DNA of 64,000 nt from Candidatus Tokpelaia hoelldoblerii (GTDB lineage: Bacteria; Pseudomonadota; Alphaproteobacteria; Rhizobiales; Rhizobiaceae): contig CP017315.1 of NCBI GenBank assembly GCA_002005325.1, forward strand, positions 1,302,001 to 1,366,000. The letters run 5' to 3'. Below the pieces are notes generated by a model. The model did not search any database. It was given only the letters and a program-made list of their open reading frames with translations, and was not told the origin of the DNA. Both the position numbers and the translations under genes were made by a program. Below, in pieces: positions 46,579 through 54,284 of this stretch (the stretch's first letter is position 1; each line of letters starts with the position of its first letter).

Positions 46579-46758
46579 ATGTATGTTCAGGTGGTTGCTG
46601 TTATCACAGCGTTTGCGGTCTCGGCCGGAATCAACACTAAAGATGTCATGGCCGTTTTGCGTAAGTACGGTTACGAACTCCCCGGTTTCATTTGTGCGTG
46701 GCGCGCGCACCCGAGAATAAAAGAGATTACCGCCCTGATAAATAGATTTCCGGTATAG
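46579..46758 (+). CDS. Possible 59-residue protein of unknown function
   Basis: The frame starting MYVQVVAVITAFAVSAGIN is preceded by a good ribosome site (GAGGAG, 6 nt upstream), which is why I prefer it over the in-frame ATG at 46522. The product has a hydrophobic N-terminal third and a basic C-terminal part (CAWRAHPRIKEITALINRF). I recognise no family. It lies just upstream of three RNA-like repeats and could be a real small gene or chance; the ribosome site is the only strong argument. Confidence 0.4.
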   Translation: MYVQVVAVITAFAVSAGINTKDVMAVLRKYGYELPGFICAWRAHPRIKEITALINRFPV

Positions 46759-46814
46759 CCCCGCACTCTTGGGCGATACAGCAGGAAGATGTATTTTTTT
46801 GGGTTTGGACGGGG

Positions 46815-47032
46815 AAAAAAGACATTGCGCCATGTGAATGCCATGTTTTTGGCCTGAACGAAAAGCGGACAAACGACTGTCTTCTTTCTGTTGCCTTGAC
46901 AACCGGATCCCCCGTCAAATGAAAATATTCTGCTTTGCTTCTGGATCGTTTTCCCTTGTTAAACAACCAGAAGCAAGAGTACGTCCGGTGGCATACTTTT
47001 GCCCCCTGCTAAGCCACCGGACGTATTTTTCC
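46815..47032 (+). ncRNA. RNA-like element A: tandem hairpins with C-rich loops
   Basis: Two perfect stems lie close together: TTGCTTCTGG (46935-46944) with CCAGAAGCAA (46967-46976), and ACGTCCGGTGGC (46981-46992) with GCCACCGGACGT (47013-47024). The loops contain TTTTCCCTTGTTAA and TTTTGCCCCCTGCTAA. The second stem is followed by ATTTTT, suitable for termination on the plus strand. A third small stem, TTGAC/GTCAA around CCGGATCCCCC, precedes them. The word AAAAAAGACA (46815-46824) lies 160 nt before the second stem, as in element B. The 5' end is a guess, and no protein frame crosses the stems convincingly. Confidence 0.5.
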
Positions 47033-47073
47033 CCACTTCCGGTCAAATAATATATTTGATCTGTTTGTATTTT

Positions 47074-47103
47074 ATCGCGGCTTACCGACCAGCCGCGATT
47101 TTC
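47074..47103 (+). terminator. Isolated perfect hairpin between RNA-like elements A and B
   Basis: ATCGCGGCT (47074-47082) pairs exactly with AGCCGCGAT (47091-47099) across an 8-nt loop, and TTTTC follows. It resembles a rho-independent terminator with a short T tract and probably insulates element A from element B. Confidence 0.55.
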
Positions 47104-47123
47104 TGTCATCCTTTAAAAGCCGG

Positions 47124-47362
47124 CCTATACCATAATTTACAAAAAGACACCCGTCATCAGAAATTAGCGTGCCTGATAAAATTATCGGGGTTATATTGAT
47201 CGAATAACAAACAGACTGGTGTTTTTCTGCATTTACACATCAATCTGTTTGTATAACTTTGTTCCTGTACAGCCTTTCCCCTATTAGGCTATCAGGAACA
47301 GGGTGCGTCCGATGGATTTTTGCCCCTTGCTAAAACCATCGGACGTCTGTTTTTTTATTTTC
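47124..47362 (+). ncRNA. RNA-like element B: paralogue of element A
   Basis: Element B opens with a promoter-like block (CCTATACCATAA, 47124-47135), AAAAAGACA (47141-47149) and TAGCGTGC (47165-47172), all repeated at the same spacing in element C. It then folds into TGTTCCTG/CAGGAACA (47260-47267 with 47293-47300), containing an inner AGCCT-ttcccctatt-AGGCT. The second stem, CGTCCGATGG/CCATCGGACG (47306-47315 with 47336-47345), has a 20-nt loop with TTTTGCCCCTTGCTAA, followed by TTTTTTTA. The second stem differs from that of A by compensating base changes while the loop is nearly the same. Transcription from about 47141 would give an RNA of roughly 220 nt. Confidence 0.55.
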
Positions 47363-47518
47363 GGTAAACATAGAATTTAACAATTCTCTATTGTTCTATA
47401 TAGATTGGATCTATGTCTATTATCTCGCAATTGTGATAGAAAAAACGGTTAAATTCAGGTAATATCCCTGCTCTTGCCACCAATTAAAATGTCAGATTTC
47501 ACCAAAATTAAAAGTTAA

Positions 47519-47775
47519 CCTATACTATAAATCTTAAAAAGACAGACCAGGCTCTCAGTTAGCGTGCTTTATAAATTTTTTATGCTTATGTTAGGTGTAA
47601 CAGTTGGCCAGACACACAACACCCCGTAAAGTGTCTCAAGCCATCTGTTGCAGGGAAGTGGAGAGATCCACTTTGTTCTTAGGCGGCTTTTCCCTATCAA
47701 GCTGCCAAAAGAGCAGTACGTCTGGCGGTCTTGGATCTCCGTTCAAAATTGCCAGACGTACACCTGATTTTGCTT
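47519..47775 (+). ncRNA. RNA-like element C: diverged paralogue of elements A and B
   Basis: The block CCTATACTATAA (47519-47530), AAAAAGACA (47536-47544) and TAGCGTGC (47560-47567) repeats element B with identical internal distances (17 and 41 nt). Then come AGTGGA-gaga-TCCACT (47657-47672), GGCGGCTT-ttccctatc-AAGCTGCC (47682-47706) with one G-U pair, and GTACGTCTGGC/GCCAGACGTAC (47716-47726 with 47751-47761). The last stem corresponds to the ACGTCCGG stems of A and B, but its loop is different and only a weak T tract follows. It may be a degenerate copy. Confidence 0.45.
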
Positions 47776-48043
47776 TCAGAAACCCCAGGCAAGAATTTCA
47801 CCGGTCAGATCCTTACTGCATAGCAGTAAAACGGAAATTATTCAACGATCAGTTGATTCGCCGGTATTGTAACAGTTTTCCCGTAAAATCAGCATAGCAG
47901 GATGACTGGCACATCCAGCATTCCACCGCGTACTTCCCCCGGCTCTTTTCAAGAACCGGCAATCACAGTTTTGAAACTGCCTGTCATCAATGAACGATTT
48001 TTCAGCAAAGGGAAATATTATGGCAATCGACCCGCAGGAATCG
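47776..48043. other. Spacer between RNA-like element C and tRNA-Ser
   Basis: I see no supported gene here. A small hairpin, CCGGCTCTT/AAGAACCGG around 47938-47958, is the only structured feature. Downstream signals for the minus-strand tRNA gene may lie near 48000-48040. Confidence 0.3.
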
Positions 48044-48134
48044 TGGCGGAGAGGATGGGATTCGAACCCATGAGAACCTTTTGAGCCCTACTCCCTTAGC
48101 AGGGGAGCGCCTTCGACCACTCGGCCACCTCTCC
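48044..48134 (-). tRNA. tRNA-Ser (anticodon GCT)
   Basis: The minus-strand sequence begins GGAGAGGTGGCCGAGTGG and ends with CTCTCCGCCA, giving a 7-bp acceptor stem and an encoded CCA. The anticodon stem CTCCC/GGGAG encloses the loop CTGCTAA, so the anticodon is GCT (decodes AGC and AGT). A long variable arm (TAGGGCTCAAAAGGTTCTCA region) and the T arm GGGTTCGAATCCC complete a class II serine tRNA of 91 nt. Confidence 0.96.
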
Positions 48135-48598
48135 ATATGATCGCGCCCATTTCAAATGCACACTATCAGCAACGGGGAATAGCTTGTCTTCGCGCCAAGT
48201 GCAAGCCTTCATCTGCAATTTATTGCAGTAAAATGCAGAAATTTTATCCCGGCCGCCTTCTACAGAGCAAAGGAGATGGCCCCTGTGCCGTAAAACAGTT
48301 ACAAGGACAGACAGCTGATTCCGTCATAAATTCCTAAAAACAGACAAAGCCTTACAAAGACACTCTCTGTTTTATGCCTGTTTGCATAGATAACACCCAA
48401 AACATACCCTATTAAATGAAAGCCAATATTCCTTATTATCTATAGTGATTGAAACTGTTGAACCTTTCTCCGGATGACAATGCATTTTATGACATTTACA
48501 GCCACTCTGTTAATAATGCCACCCAATAATTTCCGTGACCTTTTTGCAACAGAAATTTGATATAAGGCACGATTTGGCCGAACTCCATCACTTCTGTG
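48135..48598. other. AT-rich spacer upstream of the first porin
   Basis: This 460-bp stretch holds the tRNA-Ser promoter region on the minus strand and leads into the porin promoter. I find no protein-coding frame or strong hairpin in it. Confidence 0.35.
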
Positions 48599-48626
48599 TT
48601 GAAACTTTCGCTGCAACCGATATGTT
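48599..48626 (+). promoter_or_regulatory. Promoter of the first porin gene
   Basis: TTGAAA (48599-48604), a 16-nt spacer containing CTGCAACCGA, and TATGTT (48621-48626) line up with the promoter of the second porin. The transcript would start near 48633 and have a leader of about 147 nt, part of which (CACTTTTTCA, then a purine-rich GAGAGGAAATGGGAAG) is also conserved in the second porin. Confidence 0.5.
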
Positions 48627-48779
48627 CGGCGCATGAAGAAGAGGTACTTGCCGGTTTTCTGATAGGTGATTCAGGCGTATGGTCAATGCACTTTTTCAAA
48701 TTTGAGAGGAAATGGGAAGTTATGCGGTTTGCATTCAGCTCCCTGGACTCAAAACAAACTTTGACTGGAGATTATCAAT

Positions 48780-50003
48780 ATGAATATTAAGAGCCTTCTT
48801 CTTGGTTCTGCAGCCGCTATGTCCGCCATATCCGGCGCACGTGCTGCAGATGTTATTGTGGCCGAGCCGGAACCGGTAGAATATGTGCGCGTTTGCGACG
48901 CTTACGGAGCCGGTTATTTCTACATTCCGGGAACGCAGACCTGCATGCGCATTTCCGGCTATGTCCGCGCTGATTTCGGCGGCGGTGACAATGTTGGCGC
49001 CCGTTCCTACAACAACATCAAGCGCGACACCTACGACTGGCGTACCCGCGCAACCCTGTTTTTCCACACGGCATCCGAGACCGACCTTGGCACCCTGCGC
49101 ACTTTGATCGAACTGCGTTCGGACTGGAACAACGGCAGCGATAACGCAACCGGCCAGTTGCGCAAGGGCTTTATCGAACTCGGCGGTCTGCGCGCCGGTG
49201 TTGATGACACCATTTTTGAACACTGGACAGGTTACTACGGTAACGTCATTCATGATGATATTCTGAACCCGACCGACAAACGCACCAACGTTATCAGCTA
49301 CACCTACAATGCCGGCAATGGCTTCTCCGCTGTTATCGGTATCGAGCAGGGCAACATCAGCTCTGACTGGGCAGGTGTCGGCATAGACAATGATGGCAAC
49401 CTCATTTTCAACGGCACTGAAACAACCCTCAATGGTATCCGTGCCAATGACTACACACCGAACTTTGTCGGTGGCCTGAAGTTCGTTCAGGGCTGGGGCG
49501 GCATCTCCGCTGTTGCCGGTTATGACTCCCTTATTGAAGAATGGGCCGGCAAGGTTCGCGTTGACATCAACATTAACGACCGGTTCTCCTTATGGGCTAT
49601 GGGCGGTTACAAGTCCGGCCATGATGCTGTTATAGAAGATGGCCGTACATGGCAGGTCACAGGCGTTAACGCCCGTACCATCCAGGGCTGGTACCGCGTT
49701 CCGGTTACCCAGTATGGTGACTGGGGTGGTGAGTGGGCTGCCTGGATAGGCGGCACCTACAAGTTCACCCCGAAGACCAGCTTCAACTTCCAGACAGCCT
49801 ATGATGACAGCGATACATTCATTGCTTCTGTCAACCTTGCTCATGAGCTGGTGCCGGGTCTGACCATTACACCGGAACTGACCTACGCTTCCTGGGAAGA
49901 TGATGCAAAGCGTCGTAACGCTGCCGGTCTCGTCACAGACAAGTCCTCCATGAAGGGTCAGGATGCTTTTCAGGGCATGGTTCGCCTGCAGCGTTCCTTC
50001 TAA
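48780..50003 (+). CDS. Rhizobiales-type (Omp2-like) outer-membrane porin, copy 1
   Basis: The 407-residue protein has a signal peptide (MNIKSLLLGSAAAMSAISGARAADV, cut after ARA) followed by the typical porin N-terminus EPVEYVRVCDAYGAGYFYIPGT with a cysteine pair and CMRISGYVRADFGGG. A 16-stranded barrel for passive uptake of small hydrophilic solutes is expected, ending in the aromatic LQRSF. The ribosome site GGAG is 9 nt before the ATG. The gene is followed by its own terminator and a paralogue about 380 bp downstream. Confidence 0.95.
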   Translation: MNIKSLLLGSAAAMSAISGARAADVIVAEPEPVEYVRVCDAYGAGYFYIPGTQTCMRISGYVRADFGGGDNVGARSYNNIKRDTYDWRTRATLFFHTASETDLGTLRTLIELRSDWNNGSDNATGQLRKGFIELGGLRAGVDDTIFEHWTGYYGNVIHDDILNPTDKRTNVISYTYNAGNGFSAVIGIEQGNISSDWAGVGIDNDGNLIFNGTETTLNGIRANDYTPNFVGGLKFVQGWGGISAVAGYDSLIEEWAGKVRVDININDRFSLWAMGGYKSGHDAVIEDGRTWQVTGVNARTIQGWYRVPVTQYGDWGGEWAAWIGGTYKFTPKTSFNFQTAYDDSDTFIASVNLAHELVPGLTITPELTYASWEDDAKRRNAAGLVTDKSSMKGQDAFQGMVRLQRSF

Positions 50004-50030
50004 TTCTTTGAAAGAATTGAATGCACAGGA

Positions 50031-50061
50031 AACCGGCAGCAAAGCTGCCGGTTTTTTTTAA
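50031..50061 (+). terminator. Rho-independent terminator after porin 1
   Basis: AACCGGCAGC and GCTGCCGGTT form a perfect 10-bp stem with an AAA loop, followed by an uninterrupted T-run. Confidence 0.95.
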
Positions 50062-50206
50062 TCTTTTCATTGTATTTCTGCCTATTATATCCCTGTTTAT
50101 TCAAATAATAGCACATCTCATAGTCTATCTTCCTATGAGGCTGTGTCTTTTACGCCACAAAGCAGCCCTATAAGACAGAACTTGACATAAATACCATATT
50201 TCTATA

Positions 50207-50234
50207 TTGCATCACCTGCAACAACGGATATAGT
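50207..50234 (+). promoter_or_regulatory. Promoter of the second porin gene
   Basis: TTGCAT (50207-50212), a 16-nt spacer with CTGCAACAACGGA, and TATAGT (50229-50234) align with the promoter of porin 1. A leader of about 145 nt would result. TTGACA at 50182, with TATTGC 17 nt further on, is a second possible promoter just upstream. Confidence 0.5.
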
Positions 50235-50384
50235 CTGGATCTGGAAAAGGAGCATCTGCCAAATTTCCGATAAAGTATTCGGAGGTTAATGGTCATGACA
50301 CTTTTTCAGAACTGAGAAAACGGGGAGCCATATCAGTTTGCATTTATCCCCCTTTAAAGCAAACGTTGACTGGAGATTATGAAT

Positions 50385-51614
50385 ATGAATATCAAAAGCC
50401 TTCTTTTGAGGTCTGCCGCCGTCATATTGACTGTTACCGGCGCACATGCTGCAGATATTGTTATAGCCGAGCCTGAACCGGTGGAATATGTGCGTGTTTG
50501 CGACGCTTACGGCGCTGGCTATTTCTACATTCCGGGCACACAGACCTGCATGCGCATTTCCGGCTATATGCGGACCACGCTTGGTGGCGGGGATGATGTT
50601 TATGCCCTGCGCCGTGACAAGGTGAGGAAAGACACTTATGACTGGTCAAGCCGCGCCACTGTGCGTTTCCATACTGCATCAGAAACCGACCTCGGCACCC
50701 TGCGCACTTTGATCGAGCTGCGTTCGGAATGGGCCAATGGCGGTGACACTACCAGCGGTTCCCTGCGCAAGGGCTATATCGAGCTGGGCGGCCTGCGTGC
50801 CGGCCTTGATGATTCTATCTTCGCCCACTGGACAGGTTACTACGGTAACGTTGTCAATGATGATGTGATGAGCCCGCTGGGCAAGCGCACCCATGTTATC
50901 AGCTATACCTATAATGCCGGCAATGGCTTCTCCGCCATCATCGGTGTTGAACAGGGCGGCAACTCTGTCGATAAATATGGCTATCGCTCGCCGGTCTGGG
51001 ATCCGGATACAGGTGAGGTCAGCTTCCGCCATGAGCAGATCGGCGGTGTTATTGACGATTACACCCCCAATGTTGTCGGTGGTTTGAAGTTTGCCCAGGG
51101 TTGGGGCGGCGTGGCTCTTGTTGCCGCTTATGATGCCCGCATTGAGGAATGGGCAGCCAAAGCACGTATTGACTATAACGTCACCGAACAGTTCTCGCTG
51201 TGGGCCATGGCCGGTTACAAGTCGGGTGATGATTATTACGGCGCAACAGAAGCCAGCTGGACAAAGAGACGTAACGGCACCACAGTTGATCACTACGGCT
51301 ACCACCTTGCCAGACAGTCCATGTATGGTGACTGGGGCGGTGCCTGGGTTGCGTGGACAGGGGGCACTTACAAGTTCACCCCGAAAACCAGCTTCAACTT
51401 CCAGACGGCCTATGACGACAGCAGAACCTTCACTGCGGCGGTCAACCTTTCGCATGAGCTGGTTCCCGGCCTGACCATCACTCCGGAACTGGGTTATGTC
51501 AAATGGGATAACAACTGGAAGGCCCGTAATGCGGATGCTACGGAAATTCTCAATGACACGATGAAAGGCAAAAATGCCGTTCAGGGTGTTATTCAGTTGC
51601 AGCGTTCTTTCTGA
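50385..51614 (+). CDS. Rhizobiales-type (Omp2-like) outer-membrane porin, copy 2
   Basis: This paralogue of the first porin shares the signal peptide pattern (MNIKSLLLRSAAVILTVTGA, cut near AHA), the EPVEYVRVCDAYGAGYFYIP segment and the C-terminal LQRSF. The surface loops differ most, for example GGNSVDKYGYRSPVWDP against GNISSDWAGVGIDN. I start it at 50385, the ATG matching porin 1 with GGAG 9 nt upstream; the ATG two codons earlier is only 3 nt from that site. The product is 409 residues. Tandem, loop-diverged porins recall Brucella omp2a/omp2b. Confidence 0.95.
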   Translation: MNIKSLLLRSAAVILTVTGAHAADIVIAEPEPVEYVRVCDAYGAGYFYIPGTQTCMRISGYMRTTLGGGDDVYALRRDKVRKDTYDWSSRATVRFHTASETDLGTLRTLIELRSEWANGGDTTSGSLRKGYIELGGLRAGLDDSIFAHWTGYYGNVVNDDVMSPLGKRTHVISYTYNAGNGFSAIIGVEQGGNSVDKYGYRSPVWDPDTGEVSFRHEQIGGVIDDYTPNVVGGLKFAQGWGGVALVAAYDARIEEWAAKARIDYNVTEQFSLWAMAGYKSGDDYYGATEASWTKRRNGTTVDHYGYHLARQSMYGDWGGAWVAWTGGTYKFTPKTSFNFQTAYDDSRTFTAAVNLSHELVPGLTITPELGYVKWDNNWKARNADATEILNDTMKGKNAVQGVIQLQRSF

Positions 51615-51635
51615 TTGTCTATAATAACCAGATAT

Positions 51636-51670
51636 AAAAAAACCGGCAGCCAACACTGCCGGTTTTTTTA
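51636..51670 (+). terminator. Rho-independent terminator after porin 2
   Basis: CCGGCAG and CTGCCGG enclose a short loop and are flanked by AAAAAA and TTTTTTT. The stem sequence repeats that of the porin 1 terminator, consistent with duplication of the whole gene unit. Confidence 0.93.
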
Positions 51671-51793
51671 TATTTGCAATCACTCATCATTCATTTACCT
51701 GCAAAAATATATTTATATTTTTATGTTTCCGTTTTATAAGCGAGTGATTGGCAAAAAAGGTCATAAGGCTGTTTGTGACGACCATTGCCAAAA

Positions 51794-52268
51794 TGGGACT
51801 TGATAATGTTAAAGTATCTGCAATCAATTTTCTTTTATAAAAGTGGCGTTGCCGGCTATAATGTCCTTCAAAGCTGTTTTTCCCTGGCATATAGCTGTTT
51901 GGTTATCCGTGATCATTTTTCCGTGAATGCCCGCATGCAGGCAGCCTGTTCTGCCATCCTGCAGAATAAAAACCATCCTGTTGAAATCATTGAAAAAAAT
52001 ATCATCAATGCAAATATCTGCAAGCAATAGCGCTCAATACGGCCTCACTCTTTCACCCTCGGCAGCCGATCTTGTCGCCATTGATTGCAAACAGGATGGC
52101 ACTTATGCTCAACATGTACTGGATGCTCTGGCTGAACAGGATATATTTATCTGTAAACTTACTGCACCGGTGCTTGAGCGTTCTATCCGTGTTTCTGTCG
52201 CATCGGATTGTGTTTTGAATTATTTTGAACAAGCTCTTGCCCGGGCTTTGGGGATGGCCAATCAATAG
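51794..52268 (+). pseudogene. Frameshifted remnant of a PLP-dependent (HisC-like) aminotransferase
   Basis: Two frames together match the C-terminal third of a class I/II aminotransferase of the histidinol-phosphate aminotransferase type. The first (51794-52029) reads FYKSGVAGYNVLQSCFSLAY and RDHFSVNARMQAACSAIL, matching the usual lysine-proximal and RNHFGVNRLAQAAALAAL-like segments. The second (to 52268) reads GLTLSPSAADLVAIDCKQDG, DALAEQDIFIC and ERSIRVSVASD. The frame changes near 52005-52025. The N-terminal two thirds with the catalytic lysine are absent. It cannot encode a working enzyme. Confidence 0.75.
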
Positions 52269-52279
52269 GGAGAACAACC

Positions 52280-52651
52280 ATGACGCATATTGCCAATCGT
52301 ATTTTCTGCGCAGCAGGAGGCTTGTTAGGTGCTTGCGGTATTGCTGCTTACGCAGCGGCTGCACATATAACACAGGGTTATTATTCGGTGCTCGCACCTA
52401 TTCTTCTCGGTAATGGCGCCGTTCTTGTCGCCCTTGGCCTGTCATCCAAGCAATGTATGGTGATATGGATTGCCGGTTTTCTGATTACCTTTGGCGCGAT
52501 TTTGTTCAGTTCAGATCTTATCTGCGCGCAAATCATGCAGTTTCATCTGTTTCGCTATGCCGCGCCGCTTGGCGGCATCATGATTATTCTTGGCTGGCTG
52601 GTTTTCACCATGACGGCCTTTTTGCCCAATCCGGCCAAGTATAACCAATAA
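52280..52651 (+). CDS. DUF423-family small membrane protein
   Basis: The 123-residue protein has four membrane helices and the DUF423 pattern: an N-terminal GGLLGACGIAAYAAAAH, a central ALGLSS and a C-terminal PLGGIMIILGWLVF. The YgdD/DUF423 family has no firm function. It starts 11 bp after the aminotransferase remnant and may once have been cotranscribed with it. It is convergent with the AGCS gene. Confidence 0.88.
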   Translation: MTHIANRIFCAAGGLLGACGIAAYAAAAHITQGYYSVLAPILLGNGAVLVALGLSSKQCMVIWIAGFLITFGAILFSSDLICAQIMQFHLFRYAAPLGGIMIILGWLVFTMTAFLPNPAKYNQ

Positions 52652-52721
52652 TGTTTGACAAAAGGCACGCAAAGCCGCCCTGTTTGATAACAAGCAAGGC
52701 GGCATTTTAGCGCAATACGTT

Positions 52722-54188
52722 TCAAGCTTGTGTTGATTTGCCACTCTTCGGCCAGACTTTCGGGTCAAGCCCTTTCAGGTCAACCATGCCCGCATCAAAA
52801 ACCGGCTCGTCAATACCGGCCTTCAATTGCCGGTCATAATCGCGCATCAATTGCAAGGCCGGTTTCAGCAGCAGCACCAGTGCAAACAGGTTGACCATCG
52901 CCAGAAGGGCCATAAACAGATCGGCAAAAGAAAAAATCGTTTCAAGATTGCTCATGCCGCCCCAGACACACAGTGCAACCACCAGCACACGGTAGCCCAT
53001 AATCAGCGGCTTGTTGTTATTGCTCAGCCATGAAAGGCTGTTTTCGCCCAGATAGCAGTTATAAATAACTGTGGTAAAGACAAACAGGCTCAGTGCTACA
53101 CTGACAAAAATCCGCCCCCATTCACCAAGAAAAACAGCAAGTGAATTTTGCGTCAGCACCACACCGCTGACCTGCGCCATTTCAGGCGCATTATAAAGGC
53201 CGCCCAGCAGGATGATCAGCGCCGTACAGGTGCAGATGATAATTGTATTGATAAACACGGAAAAAGCCTGCACAATCCCCTGCGCGGCAGGGTGGCGGAC
53301 TTCCGCCACAGCCGCCACGTTCGGCGCACTGCCAAGCCCTGCCTCATTGGAAAACAGGCCACGGCGCACCCCTTGCGCAATAATCACCCCGATACCGCCG
53401 CCAAGGGCAGGGTCAAGGCCGAAAGCACTTTTGACAATATAGGCCAAAGTTGCCGGAACAGCAGAAAAACTCAATCCCAATACAATCATGGCCAGGAAAA
53501 TATAACCCACGGCCATAATTGGCACCAGCACATCAGCCATATTGACAATCCGCTGCACACCACCGGCAATGATAATGCCAACAATACCGGCAAAACCAAG
53601 GGCAAATATCCATAGGGGAAGATTATAACCGCTAATGGATGTGATCGTATTATGCAACGCATTGACGACAATATGCGATTGCGCACCATTAAAGCCAAAG
53701 CCATAGGTCGCAAGCAGCAAAACGGAAAACAGCGCTGCCAGCCAGCGCCAGTTGCTGCCAATGCCATGGGTAATATAAAACGCCGGCCCGCCACGGTAAC
53801 CACCATCAGGCTTGGCCCGCTTATAAGCCTGCGCCAGCGTGCATTCAATAAAGCTCGTTGCCATGCCCAGCAAACCGGCAACCCACATCCAGAACACCGC
53901 TCCCGGGCCGCCCAGTGTGATCGCCACCGCAACACCGGCAATATTACCGCCACCAACAAGGCCCGCGATTGAAAGCATCAATGCCTGAAATGAACTGATA
54001 TGTGCCCCATCGGCACGGCTGAACAACCGCCCGGACCACAAGATATTGAACATACGCCCCAAATAGCGGAACTGGACAAACCGCGTGGTAATTGTGAACC
54101 ACAACCCAAGGCCAATCACAACAACAACCATAATTTTGTTCAATAAAATATCTGTCAGCAGGCCCATCATTCTTCTCGCGGTCTCCAT
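52722..54188 (-). CDS. AGCS-family alanine/glycine:sodium (or proton) symporter
   Basis: The ~488-residue transporter has the AGCS signatures GGGNIAGVAVAITLGGPGA, FWMWVAGLLGMATSFIECTLA and RRGLFSNEAGLGSAPNVAA, with about 10-11 membrane helices. It imports alanine, glycine or related amino acids coupled to Na+ or H+. The start is uncertain: ATG at 54188 gives METARRMMG, while ATG at 54167/54170 (MMGLLTDIL) has GAGAAG close upstream and would be closer to homologous proteins. Confidence 0.92.
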   Translation of the reverse strand: METARRMMGLLTDILLNKIMVVVVIGLGLWFTITTRFVQFRYLGRMFNILWSGRLFSRADGAHISSFQALMLSIAGLVGGGNIAGVAVAITLGGPGAVFWMWVAGLLGMATSFIECTLAQAYKRAKPDGGYRGGPAFYITHGIGSNWRWLAALFSVLLLATYGFGFNGAQSHIVVNALHNTITSISGYNLPLWIFALGFAGIVGIIIAGGVQRIVNMADVLVPIMAVGYIFLAMIVLGLSFSAVPATLAYIVKSAFGLDPALGGGIGVIIAQGVRRGLFSNEAGLGSAPNVAAVAEVRHPAAQGIVQAFSVFINTIIICTCTALIILLGGLYNAPEMAQVSGVVLTQNSLAVFLGEWGRIFVSVALSLFVFTTVIYNCYLGENSLSWLSNNNKPLIMGYRVLVVALCVWGGMSNLETIFSFADLFMALLAMVNLFALVLLLKPALQLMRDYDRQLKAGIDEPVFDAGMVDLKGLDPKVWPKSGKSTQA

Positions 54189-54284
54189 TTTCACTTAATG
54201 CACAAACAATAAAGTGTTGTATACAAACTTGGCTGTATCACGCAACAGGCGCGCCGAAAAAAATGATATTTTATGAATAAATTC

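Noticed and set aside
46981..47346. Integron attC or phage att sites in place of RNA hairpins
   Set aside because: The inverted repeats with conserved loops could suggest recombination sites, but there is no integrase and no R-box motifs, T tracts follow the stems, and the other hairpin in each element fits an RNA better.
47604..47897. 97-codon plus-strand frame across RNA-like element C
   Set aside because: It crosses three stems, has no ribosome site and no family; the hairpins explain the sequence better.
48044..48134. tRNA-Ser as the insertion site of a mobile island
   Set aside because: No integrase gene and no long repeat of the tRNA 3' end were found on either side within the window.
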